From positions 1 to 8,495 of the forward strand of contig QMNL01000053.1 in assembly GCA_003647755.1 (NCBI GenBank): 8,495 nucleotides of DNA, in the 5' to 3' direction. The position numbers and the translations under genes are program-made. The notes under the pieces are model-generated. The model worked only from the letters and a program-made list of their open reading frames with translations, had not been told where the DNA came from and did not search any database. Positions 1 through 6,437 of this stretch are shown one piece after another. The stretch is from Candidatus Coatesiibacteriota bacterium. GTDB lineage: Bacteria > B130-G9. Position 1 is the stretch's first letter, and each line of letters starts with the position of its first letter.

Positions 1-1059
1 AACAAGGAGGTCGATCTAGCACGGGAGGGCCGCATCATGGACCGCTTCGCGGCGAACTTTGAGGGTGATGAGACGATCCACATCCCGAAGGTCTATTGGG
101 GATATTGCAGCCAGAAGGTGCTGACGCAGGAGAGGCTGGTGGGCCAAAAGCTGTCGGGAATCGATTTCGACGAGCTTCCGACGTCAGTTCGCAAGACGAT
201 AGCGCGCAACGGCGCTGCGATTATCCTGAAGCAGATCCTGTCCTACGGCTTGTTTCATGCCGACCCACATCCGGGCAACATGTTCCTGCTGCCCGGTAAC
301 AGGCTGGGCCTTGTGGATTACGGGATAGTGGGCAGAACCGATCCCGCGACCAGGACGATGATCGCCGAAGTGCTGGTCGAGCTGTCGCAGGGCCGGCCGG
401 AGAAGGTGGCGGACATCCTGCTTAGAAACCAGCCGCCAATACCGAGCTTCGACAGAGGCGCATTCGTGCGGGACACGATGGAGCTTTGCGACCTTTACGT
501 GGGCATCCCGCTCAAGAGCGTGATGGTTACATCGCTGTTCTCCGACCTCGTCCAAACGATGCAGCGGCACAAGATACGGTTCCCGAAGGACCTAATGCTT
601 CTCTCCAGGGCCCTGGTCACCATTGAGGGCGTTGGACGCCGACTCGACCCGGACTTCGACATGGTCGAGTTTGCCAAACCTTTCGTCAAAAAATTCATCC
701 ACGAGCGCCTTGGGCCCGCGCAAATAGCCAAAACAGCGTGGGAGACGTTGCGCAACTATGCCAACCTCTCCAAAACGCTGCCGAAGGACGTCTCGGCCAT
801 ACTGAGCCGCTTGAAGGAGAGCCAAATGGAGATCGGCTTTGTCCATAAGGGCCTGGAAAACTTCTCCTCGAGGCTCGAAAAGGTCGGCTACCGACTCACG
901 CTCGGCATGATCATCAGTGCATTGATAATCGGCTCCTCTTATTTGGCCGCGGTTGAGATCCACTCCAACACTTCGGCACTGTTCTTCTACTCTGTTATAG
1001 GTTTTCTGTCGGCGATTGTGCTGGCCATCATCCTTCTTATATCTTTCCGTAAATCCTGA
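1..1059 (+). CDS. ubiB: ABC1/UbiB-family atypical kinase, 5'-truncated by window edge
   Basis: This is the 3' part of an AarF/ABC1/UbiB protein, a membrane-associated kinase-like ATPase family that in many bacteria supports quinone (lipid) biosynthesis. The frame is open from base 1, and the residues before the Met at 37 also fit the family (acidic/Arg-rich helix before an RF..NF motif), so the ATG at 37 is internal. The N-terminal KxGQ signature lies outside the window. Visible landmarks, numbered from the Met at 37, are the IPKVYW strand and ERLVG (about 16-37), the catalytic-loop signature HADPHPGN (74-81, bases 256-279) and the metal-binding LVDYG (92-96, the DFG equivalent). A helical C-lobe follows. 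Two hydrophobic segments at about 287-306 and 313-336 match the C-terminal membrane anchor of UbiB. Which quinone, if any, it serves cannot be told. putP follows after 72 bases on the same strand with its own strong ribosome site, so co-transcription is possible but not shown. Confidence 0.9.
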   Translation, partial: NKEVDLAREGRIMDRFAANFEGDETIHIPKVYWGYCSQKVLTQERLVGQKLSGIDFDELPTSVRKTIARNGAAIILKQILSYGLFHADPHPGNMFLLPGNRLGLVDYGIVGRTDPATRTMIAEVLVELSQGRPEKVADILLRNQPPIPSFDRGAFVRDTMELCDLYVGIPLKSVMVTSLFSDLVQTMQRHKIRFPKDLMLLSRALVTIEGVGRRLDPDFDMVEFAKPFVKKFIHERLGPAQIAKTAWETLRNYANLSKTLPKDVSAILSRLKESQMEIGFVHKGLENFSSRLEKVGYRLTLGMIISALIIGSSYLAAVEIHSNTSALFFYSVIGFLSAIVLAIILLISFRKS

Positions 1060-1120
1060 AAGGTGCACTGACCACAGTGAACATCCAAGACTGACAGACC
1101 AAAGCCCTAAGCACGAAGAA

Positions 1121-1126
1121 AGGAGG
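1121..1126 (+). promoter_or_regulatory. Strong Shine-Dalgarno for putP
   Basis: AGGAGG sits 5 bases before the ATG at 1132, in the context AAAGGAGG, and fixes the symporter start. Upstream, in the 72-base gap after the UbiB gene, there is only a weak 5-bp hairpin (1066-1079, CACTG-ACCA-CAGTG) without a T-run. No convincing sigma70 promoter is visible there. Confidence 0.85.
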
Positions 1127-1131
1127 ACCAA

Positions 1132-2583
1132 ATGACCGCAGTGCTTACTGGATTCATCGCGTATTTAGTCATCGTTCTGTTTATCGGACTACTCACTGCT
1201 AAACAGAACAAGACTCAGGCTGACTACCTCATAGGCGGTCGAAAGCTGAATCCCTGGGTCATCGCGTTTTCTGAACGGGCGTCCGGTGAATCGGCCTGGC
1301 TGTTGCTCGGAATGACCGGAGCTGCATTGTCCGTCGGCCTCGGCGAGACCTGGACCGCGCTGGGCTGCGTCCTGGGCATCATTTTTTCCTGGCTCTTCAT
1401 AGCGCGAAGACTCCGTGAGGACTCCGGCAAATACGATGCACTGACGCTGCCGGAGTATTTCACTCAGAAGTTCGCCAAGGATAGCAAATCCATACAGATA
1501 ATCGCCTCGGTCATCATTATCTTCTTCTTCACGTTCTATGTCGCCGCCCAGTTCAGCGGGGCTGGCAAAGTCCTCAACGTAACGTTCGGCATACCGAATT
1601 TCTGGGGCGTTCTGATCGGCGCCGGGGTGATTCTGCTCTACACCATGCTTGGCGGATTCTTTGCCGTGGCGTGGACAGACCTGGTGCAAGGCATCATAAT
1701 GCTCGGCACCCTCGTCATTCTCCCCATCGTGGGCATAATAGAGCTCTCTGAGGCGGGCAAAATCGGAACGCTCTCCATATCACAAGCCCTGGCCCAACAG
1801 GGCGCTGACAAGGCATCGTGGGTGGGGGGCGCATTGGGACTTGGAGCAGTCCTGTTCGTGATAAACGGCCTCAGCTGGGGCCTGGGCTACACCGGCCAGC
1901 CACATCTCGTCCTGCGCTACATCGCCATGAGAAATCCCAGCGATGCGAAGAAGGCCACCAAGATCGCCATAGTCTGGGCAGTGCTCGCCTTCACCGGCTC
2001 GCTTCTAATCGGCCTCGTCGGCCTCGGTCTCTACGGAGCCAACGAGTTCGGCGACCCAGAGAAACTCATGCCGATCATGGCCACGAGGCTGCTCCCTGTC
2101 TGGCTCGCCGGCATATTCATCTCCGGCGCAATCGCAGCGATGATGTCCACCGCCGATTCGCAGATTCTCGTCGCCACGTCCGCGGTCACCGAGGACATAT
2201 ATCACAGGGTGATGGGCAAAAACCCCAGCCAGAAGACCCTTGTCCTGATCTCACGCGTCGCCACGCTTGCCATTGGTCTCGCGGCCCTGGTTCTCGCCTT
2301 GACCACCAAGGAACTCGTGTTCTCGATGGTCTCCTACGCCTGGGGCGGCCTGGGCGCCTCGTTCGGGCCGATCATTGTGCTATCGCTTTATTGGAGAAAA
2401 CTGAACAAACAAGGCGTGATAGCAGGGATGCTCGCGGGGTCGCTGACTACATTTGTCTGGAAGAACATCTCTACACTTCAGTCAGTTGTTCCCGAGAGGC
2501 TCGCAGGATACGTCGTCGCGCTTTTCGCCGTTATCATCGTAACGCTGGCGACCAAACGCAAGTCAGCGACCGCAGATAGATAG
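1132..2583 (+). CDS. putP: Sodium/solute symporter, PutP (proline) type
   Basis: This is a 483-residue inner-membrane transporter of the solute:sodium symporter family (LeuT fold), close in length and along its whole sequence to PutP, the Na+/L-proline symporter. About a dozen hydrophobic segments run from residue 4 to 472. Residues that bind proline in E. coli PutP are kept in SWGLGYTGQPH (W249, Y253, P257). The TM8 Na2-site Ser-Thr pair is present in AAMMST (S339, T340), followed by the family motif SAVTED (350-355). The TM2 region reads SERASGESAW (48-57): the position of the essential PutP Asp55 aligns with Gly52 and an acidic residue is found next to it at Glu53. Proline as substrate is therefore likely but not certain, and the coupling site may differ. 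The start is fixed by AGGAGG 5 bases upstream. It is followed by a 117-base gap and convergent genes. Confidence 0.88.
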   Translation: MTAVLTGFIAYLVIVLFIGLLTAKQNKTQADYLIGGRKLNPWVIAFSERASGESAWLLLGMTGAALSVGLGETWTALGCVLGIIFSWLFIARRLREDSGKYDALTLPEYFTQKFAKDSKSIQIIASVIIIFFFTFYVAAQFSGAGKVLNVTFGIPNFWGVLIGAGVILLYTMLGGFFAVAWTDLVQGIIMLGTLVILPIVGIIELSEAGKIGTLSISQALAQQGADKASWVGGALGLGAVLFVINGLSWGLGYTGQPHLVLRYIAMRNPSDAKKATKIAIVWAVLAFTGSLLIGLVGLGLYGANEFGDPEKLMPIMATRLLPVWLAGIFISGAIAAMMSTADSQILVATSAVTEDIYHRVMGKNPSQKTLVLISRVATLAIGLAALVLALTTKELVFSMVSYAWGGLGASFGPIIVLSLYWRKLNKQGVIAGMLAGSLTTFVWKNISTLQSVVPERLAGYVVALFAVIIVTLATKRKSATADR

Positions 2584-2589
2584 AACGCA

Positions 2590-2631
2590 TCGCGACTTGG
2601 CCGCGACAGCCAGCTGGCGGACGCAGCCAGT
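2590..2631. other. Two tandem weak hairpins between convergent genes
   Basis: The 117-base space between the symporter and the convergent lipoprotein gene holds two short inverted repeats. One is TCGCG/CGCGA (2590-2594 with 2602-2606, 7-base loop). The other is CTGGC/GCCAG (2614-2618 with 2626-2630, 7-base loop, plus a possible G-U pair). Neither is followed by a T-run on either strand, so a bidirectional terminator role is only a guess. I see nothing else in the rest of the gap. Confidence 0.25.
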
Positions 2632-2700
2632 CCCATCAGCTAGCAAGTATATCGGGCTGTCTGCACCCAAACGCCTCGCGATTCACCTGCGCCCACAAGT

Positions 2701-3144
2701 CTAGTAGATCTGCCAGGTGTCCTGCTCGTCGTAAACCGTGCGCTTGCTCTCTAACCGAACTTTTACGGTCTTGTCGAAGTCGGTGTCGTACTTGGACGTG
2801 AAATGGATAGTGAGGACGATCTCCTGGGTCGTGAACATCCTTGTTACGTGTTGCTTCCCCGGTTTGGACGCAACTATCTCCCACTGTATTCCGTCCACCG
2901 GGACCTTGATCGGGTTGCTGTCCACATCATAATCCGTCCGCGTGAATACGTCCTTCAAATCCCTTGCCATGCCGCACCGCCGCATCAATTGAGCATTGCC
3001 GGAGTTGTATGCGTTCACGTAACTCCTAATGGTGCTCTCAGGAGTGGTCAGATCGAACTCCTTCTCCGAGCAGCCGGTCCCAAACAGTCCGGCCAAAACA
3101 CACGACAGCACAAGCAGCGATTGGAACCCGCGATGACTAAACAT
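2701..3144 (-). CDS. Small probable lipoprotein of unknown function
   Basis: This encodes 147 residues starting at ATG 3144. GGAGGT lies 10 bases upstream (3155-3160), which favours this start over an in-frame GTG at 3177 that would overlap the upstream gene. The N-terminus has a basic end (HR), a hydrophobic run (about 9-21) and Cys25 in FGTGC, which looks like a lipoprotein signal. The lipobox is atypical because the -3 residue is Gly rather than Leu. After the Cys comes TTPESTIRSYVNAYNSGN, the helix pattern seen at the start of NTF2-like/DUF4878-type domains, then beta-rich sequence to the end. It would sit on the periplasmic side of a membrane. It is the second gene of a pair with the secreted protein gene, 22 bases downstream of that gene's stop, so the two are probably co-transcribed. 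I do not recognise a specific family and assign no function. Confidence 0.72.
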   Translation of the reverse strand: MFSHRGFQSLLVLSCVLAGLFGTGCSEKEFDLTTPESTIRSYVNAYNSGNAQLMRRCGMARDLKDVFTRTDYDVDSNPIKVPVDGIQWEIVASKPGKQHVTRMFTTQEIVLTIHFTSKYDTDFDKTVKVRLESKRTVYDEQDTWQIY

Positions 3145-3166
3145 TGCCGCGACAACCTCCGGACAT

Positions 3167-3973
3167 TTACTTCCCACGTGGAGCTGAAGCCCCCTTGCCG
3201 AATCTCATATCCGCTTTTACTGGCTCTCCCGAAACGGCCGTCTTGGCGCCCGAAAACCCAAAACCCTTGATCAAAAGCTCCGTTCGCTCTGACTTGCCAA
3301 ACAGAACCTTCTCGTAAACCAACTTGGCAAAACCGAAGACCGGTATCTTCTGACTTCGCCAAACCTCATACTTCCACTCTCTATACTTGGACAACTTGCT
3401 CTTGAGAGTCGCTGCGAAGTGATCGCACCTGTAGTCCTTCCCACCAGCCTTGACCAAAACACCTGCTTGAACGAGTTTCATCTCGTCGAGCGACTTTATG
3501 GGCTCGTTCTGGGCGAAGCCCCGTCGCTTGCCCTTCTTCGCGAGGTCCTCGCTCACGCTGTTTATCACGCCCATGTTCGCCTCGGTGGGCTGAGTGCCCG
3601 GTGTCCAGAGAATGTAGCGCTTCGCATCCCCAATATTTGGCAAAACAGACAGAAAACAGAGCATTGTCTCCGCCGAAACAGCGCTGGTTGCCGGCAACAA
3701 CATCTTGTAAACAGTCGTCTGACCATTCTTGATGAACGCTAGCTCGTGCCAAAGGCACTCCTGACCCCTAAACTTCTCCGAACCGACGATCGAATACTTC
3801 GCCTCGAGCGTCTGCGCTTTGCCTCCGCTCGCCCTGTTCGTCATGCTGAACAAAACCCATTGGCCTACCTTGAACTTTGGAGGCTCAAGCCGCGCCCCGG
3901 CGAACGCAAGGTCAGCAATTGAAACCAACAAAATGGCCGCCACGAACCAGCCTGCCCGCTTACTCGCTACCAT
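3167..3973 (-). CDS. Sec-exported protein of unknown function
   Basis: This is a 268-residue protein with a clear Sec signal peptide: SKR basic end, hydrophobic core at about 8-20, and AFA before G26 as a signal peptidase I site. There are no further membrane segments, so a periplasmic or surface location is expected. The mature part begins with FKVGQWVLFSM and a strand-rich stretch (about 34-92). Near the end it has VWRSQKIPVFGFAKLVYE (204-221), a pattern I associate with secreted beta-rich proteins of unknown function. Lys and Gly are common and the tail (257-268) is basic. It has two mature cysteines close to one another in sequence space (C73, C106) plus C183. The start is supported by AGGGAG 7 bases before the ATG. 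It heads a minus-strand pair with the lipoprotein gene and is transcribed divergently from purM. The function is unknown; a shared role with the lipoprotein is inference from adjacency only. Confidence 0.78.
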   Translation of the reverse strand: MVASKRAGWFVAAILLVSIADLAFAGARLEPPKFKVGQWVLFSMTNRASGGKAQTLEAKYSIVGSEKFRGQECLWHELAFIKNGQTTVYKMLLPATSAVSAETMLCFLSVLPNIGDAKRYILWTPGTQPTEANMGVINSVSEDLAKKGKRRGFAQNEPIKSLDEMKLVQAGVLVKAGGKDYRCDHFAATLKSKLSKYREWKYEVWRSQKIPVFGFAKLVYEKVLFGKSERTELLIKGFGFSGAKTAVSGEPVKADMRFGKGASAPRGK

Positions 3974-3997
3974 TTCTCAACTCCCTAAGCTCCACTC

Positions 3998-4024
3998 TTT
4001 ACTCTCGCCTTCCATCAGTATAGT
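3998..4024 (+). promoter_or_regulatory. purM: Putative purM promoter with -10 overlapping the divergent one
   Basis: On the plus strand, TATAGT (4019-4024) matches the -10 consensus at five of six positions. It overlaps the minus-strand -10 in the nearly palindromic AGTATAGT (4017-4024). A poor -35 (TTTACT, 3998-4003) stands 15 bases upstream. A weaker alternative is TTGTCA (4041-4046) with TTGTAA (4065-4070), 18 bases apart. I see no purine riboswitch in the 113-base gap. Confidence 0.35.
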
Positions 4025-4047
4025 CTCACACAATACTCGCTTGTCAA
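4017..4047 (-). promoter_or_regulatory. Putative sigma70 promoter for the secreted-protein gene pair
   Basis: On the minus strand, a perfect TTGACA (4047 down to 4042) is followed after 19 bases by TATACT (4022 down to 4017), five of six matches to the -10 consensus. The spacer is 2 bases longer than optimal. The start of transcription would lie about 35-40 bases upstream of the ATG at 3973. No other gene on this strand lies just upstream, so a promoter is expected here. Confidence 0.55.
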
Positions 4048-4086
4048 CATGTAGTTTTTGGGCGTTGTAAAGAGAGGTCGGTCAAA

Positions 4087-5187
4087 ATGAATCCAAAGCT
4101 TCACGCCTATGATCTTGCTGGGGTAAATGCCAAAATGGAAGAAAAGGGCATCACGCGACTCAGGCGCATCCTTGCCCAGACGTTCGACTTAAGCCCCAGG
4201 GCAAAGCCCGTCACAGACCTCTCGTTCTTTGCCGCCCTGCTCGATATTGGCACCCCAGAGTATCTAGCTGTCTGCACAGATGGTGTTGGCACCAAGCTGC
4301 TCGTGGCGCAGATGATGGACAGGTACGACACCATCGGCATTGACTGCGTCGCCATGAACGTCAACGACGTCATCTGCGTGGGCGCAACGCCGGTAACGAT
4401 CGTTGACTACCTCGCACTTCAGCAACCCGACCCAGATTTCCTTGAGGCAATAGCGAAAGGCCTTTATCAAGGCGCAAAACTCGCGCAAGTCTCAATATCG
4501 GGCGGCGAGACAGCGCAGGTGGCGCCGATGATCACCGGGATACGCCCCAACCGGGGTTTTGACCTCGCCGCGACCTGCGTTGGACTGGTCAAAAAAGATG
4601 AGGTGATCGTTGGCCGAGACGTTGTGCCCGGAGATGCCATACTCGCGCTCGCGAGCTCAGGCCTCCACAGCAACGGCTACTCGCTCGTGCGCAGAATCGT
4701 CTTTGAGGAGATGAGATTTGGCGTAGACACCTACAATGAACAGCTGGGCAAGACCATTGGCGAGGAGCTCCTCACGCCGACTCACATCTACGTCCCGGAG
4801 GTCCGCGAGATGTTGAGCGAGGGCCTACCCATCAAGGCGCTTATCAACATCACGGGCAACGGCCTTCTGAATCTCAACCGAATCGCGGCCCGGAACGTCG
4901 GTTTTGAGATCGACAATCTGCCCGAACCCCGTGCGATATTTCAACTGCTCCAGAAGTGGGGCAAAATACCTGACGAGGAGATGTTCCGCGTCTTCAATAT
5001 GGGCATCGGCTTCTGCCTCATCACGCCCGATGATTCGGACATAATCACCCAGACCGCTGCAATCGTAGCCAGGCACGGCGCAGACTGCGCCAGGATCGGG
5101 ACGGTCATTAAGGATGAGAGTAAGCGCGTCTTTGTTACGCAGAAAGGCCTCGTCCAAAAAGGCCTCTTCTTTGAGAAACAAGCCTGA
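4087..5187 (+). CDS. purM: Phosphoribosylformylglycinamidine cyclo-ligase (AIR synthetase)
   Basis: PurM closes the ring of FGAM, using ATP, to give aminoimidazole ribotide, the fifth step of purine synthesis in the cytosol. The 366-residue protein shows the family landmarks in order: TDGVGTKL (64-71), the GIDCVAMNVND substrate/nucleotide motif (84-94), GGET (139-142), SSGLHSNGYSLVR (190-202), PTHIY (231-235), ITGNGLLNLNRI (255-266) and MFRVFNMGIGF (299-309). Two signatures differ from the E. coli type: GGETAQVAPM instead of GGETAEMPGM, and TGNGL instead of TGGGF. This resembles the more distant bacterial/archaeal PurM branches. It is a little longer than E. coli PurM (about 345). GAGAGGT lies 7 bases before the ATG. 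No other pur gene is in the window. A methyltransferase gene follows after 20 bases on the same strand and may be co-transcribed. Confidence 0.95.
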   Translation: MNPKLHAYDLAGVNAKMEEKGITRLRRILAQTFDLSPRAKPVTDLSFFAALLDIGTPEYLAVCTDGVGTKLLVAQMMDRYDTIGIDCVAMNVNDVICVGATPVTIVDYLALQQPDPDFLEAIAKGLYQGAKLAQVSISGGETAQVAPMITGIRPNRGFDLAATCVGLVKKDEVIVGRDVVPGDAILALASSGLHSNGYSLVRRIVFEEMRFGVDTYNEQLGKTIGEELLTPTHIYVPEVREMLSEGLPIKALINITGNGLLNLNRIAARNVGFEIDNLPEPRAIFQLLQKWGKIPDEEMFRVFNMGIGFCLITPDDSDIITQTAAIVARHGADCARIGTVIKDESKRVFVTQKGLVQKGLFFEKQA

Positions 5188-5207
5188 TCCCAAATCGGAC
5201 ATCGCCT

Positions 5208-5810
5208 ATGGACGAGCAACTTTCAACTGCTAACCGCCAACAGACGAGACACTGGACGGACGACTTCTTCGAGGCGCAGTTCGGGACGGTGATGGCGACC
5301 AGGTCTCCGGAAATGACCCGGAAGCAGGTTGATCTCATCGTCGAGAAGACTGGCATCCGGCCCGGAGCGAGTGTGCTGGACGCCTGCTGCGGCTACGGAA
5401 GGCACGCAATAGAGCTGGCCAAACGAGGTTACAGGGTCGTCGGCATCGATCGGTTTGGAAACTACCTGGACGAGGCGAGAAAGCAGGCGGCATCAGAAGG
5501 CGTTCGAGTCGAATTCATCCAGATAGACGTTCGGGAGCTCGCGTTTGACCGGCAGTTTGACCTCGTCATAAACGTGTGGACGAGCTTCGGGTTCTTCAAC
5601 GATGAGACTAACGCCTCGATCATGGCAAGTCTCAGCGATCGCCTCGTTGACAGCGGCAAGCTCTTCGTGGAGCTGGTAAACCGCGATTGGATAGTCAAGA
5701 ACTTCCAACCGCGGGGCTGGTGGCGGGCCGTTTACATTCGACTCACGGATGATGCGGTTTGTGGCCGGGAGGAGTTGATGCACGAAGGACAGAAGGTAAC
5801 GGCTGGATAG
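5208..5810 (+). CDS. Class I SAM-dependent methyltransferase, C-terminus apparently shortened
   Basis: This is a 200-residue Rossmann-fold methyltransferase. The SAM-binding motif I reads VLDACCGYGRHA (57-68), followed by GYRVVGID with the acidic ribose-binding Asp81, then QIDVREL (105-111) and the motif IV strand FDLVINVWTSFGFF (117-130). The segment LFVELVNRDWIVKNFQPRGWW (152-172) is typical of a family of small-molecule methyltransferases usually around 240-270 residues. After WW the sequence stops looking like that family: the last 28 residues lack the expected strands, and the frame ends 36 bases before the ruvA stop codon. The gene may have lost its C-terminal part or be slightly frameshifted near base 5720. 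I found no alternative frame that clearly restores the family. The ribosome site before ATG 5208 is weak, but the start fits the N-terminus. The substrate is unknown; it may be co-transcribed with purM. Confidence 0.8.
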   Translation: MDEQLSTANRQQTRHWTDDFFEAQFGTVMATRSPEMTRKQVDLIVEKTGIRPGASVLDACCGYGRHAIELAKRGYRVVGIDRFGNYLDEARKQAASEGVRVEFIQIDVRELAFDRQFDLVINVWTSFGFFNDETNASIMASLSDRLVDSGKLFVELVNRDWIVKNFQPRGWWRAVYIRLTDDAVCGREELMHEGQKVTAG

Positions 5811-5814
5811 GTGG

Positions 5815-5829
5815 CCGTGACCACCACGG
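5815..5829. terminator. Short hairpin between convergent methyltransferase and ruvA
   Basis: CCGTG-ACCAC-CACGG forms a 5-bp stem with a 5-base loop in the 36-base gap between two convergent genes. Its position would suit a shared terminator, but no T-run follows on either strand. Intrinsic termination is therefore doubtful. Confidence 0.3.
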
Positions 5830-5846
5830 TAAAGAGGCCCCAGGGT

Positions 5847-6437
5847 TTAGAACAGCGCCTTAAGGGCCAGCTTGACGAGCTGCTCAAGCGGGACAGACGG
5901 CCCCTTTTGCTTGATGAGCTTGCGGACAACGGCCCGGGATGTATTGGGTGGGATGCCCAGCGACTCCAGCGCCGCCACCGCATCCCTCTCAATACCTCGG
6001 GCAGGCGGGGCGCCGGGCTCAGCTGCGATAGCCATCCTTGCGGCCTTATCCCGCAAGAAGACGACGATGCGCTCAGCGGTTTTGGGCCCAATTCCTGGGG
6101 CGGACGCAAGTCGGGGGATGTCGCCCTCCAGAATCGCCCGCCTGACATCGCGCGGCTCAATACCCGAGAGGATGGTCCTTGCGACCTTGACGCCGACTCC
6201 GGAGACCTGAATGAGAAGGCGAAACATGTCCCGCTCGGCGGAGGTCGCGAAACCGAACAGCTCAAAGGACGGCTCCCGGAAGTGAAGATGTGTGAGAAGC
6301 TTCACACTTGAGCCAACCTCACCTAACTGCTGATAGGTCGTGAAGGATATCTGAACCAAAAGCCCCACGCCGGCAACCTCGAGCACAACTCGCTCAGGGG
6401 ACTTCTCGACAATCTTACCGGATATGTAGTCGATCAT
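5847..6437 (-). CDS. ruvA: Holliday junction branch migration protein RuvA
   Basis: RuvA tetramers bind four-way DNA junctions and load the RuvB motor; with RuvC they form the resolvasome. The 196-residue protein is close to the usual length of about 200. Domain I (OB fold) starts [10 protein letters not shown] and ends at LFGF (60-63). Two helix-hairpin-helix motifs follow: LIQVSGVGVKVARTIL (75-90) and LASAPGIGPKTAERIV (110-125). An Ala/Pro-rich linker (about 134-150) leads to the RuvB-binding domain III (151-196). In the acidic pin region E. coli has Glu55-Asp56; here Glu55 is kept but residue 56 is Pro. The ATG overlaps the ruvC TGA as ATGA, so translation is probably coupled to ruvC. ruvB is not downstream: the next gene is a convergent methyltransferase. 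Confidence 0.95.
   Translation of the reverse strand: MIDYISGKIVEKSPERVVLEVAGVGLLVQISFTTYQQLGEVGSSVKLLTHLHFREPSFELFGFATSAERDMFRLLIQVSGVGVKVARTILSGIEPRDVRRAILEGDIPRLASAPGIGPKTAERIVVFLRDKAARMAIAAEPGAPPARGIERDAVAALESLGIPPNTSRAVVRKLIKQKGPSVPLEQLVKLALKALF

Noticed and set aside
37..60. ATG at 37 with GGGAGGG upstream as the true start of the UbiB-family gene
   Set aside because: The frame is open to base 1 with family-like residues before the Met, and starting here would remove the N-terminal half of the kinase fold.
592..1131. Long minus-strand open frame (179 codons) opposite the UbiB gene
   Set aside because: It is fully antisense to a clearly conserved kinase-like gene, its translation has no recognisable domain, and long antisense frames are common at this base composition.
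1818..2579. Plus-strand open frame of 253 codons inside putP
   Set aside because: It is in another frame of the symporter, its translation is Arg/His-rich and featureless, and the symporter frame is conserved throughout.
2803..3270. Plus-strand open frame of 155 codons across the lipoprotein and secreted-protein gene junction
   Set aside because: It is antisense to two genes with signal peptides and ribosome sites, and its translation shows no domain or signal.
5811..6311. Plus-strand open frame directly after the methyltransferase stop, as a possible read-through extension
   Set aside because: From 5847 on it is antisense to ruvA, and its translation does not resemble a methyltransferase C-terminus.
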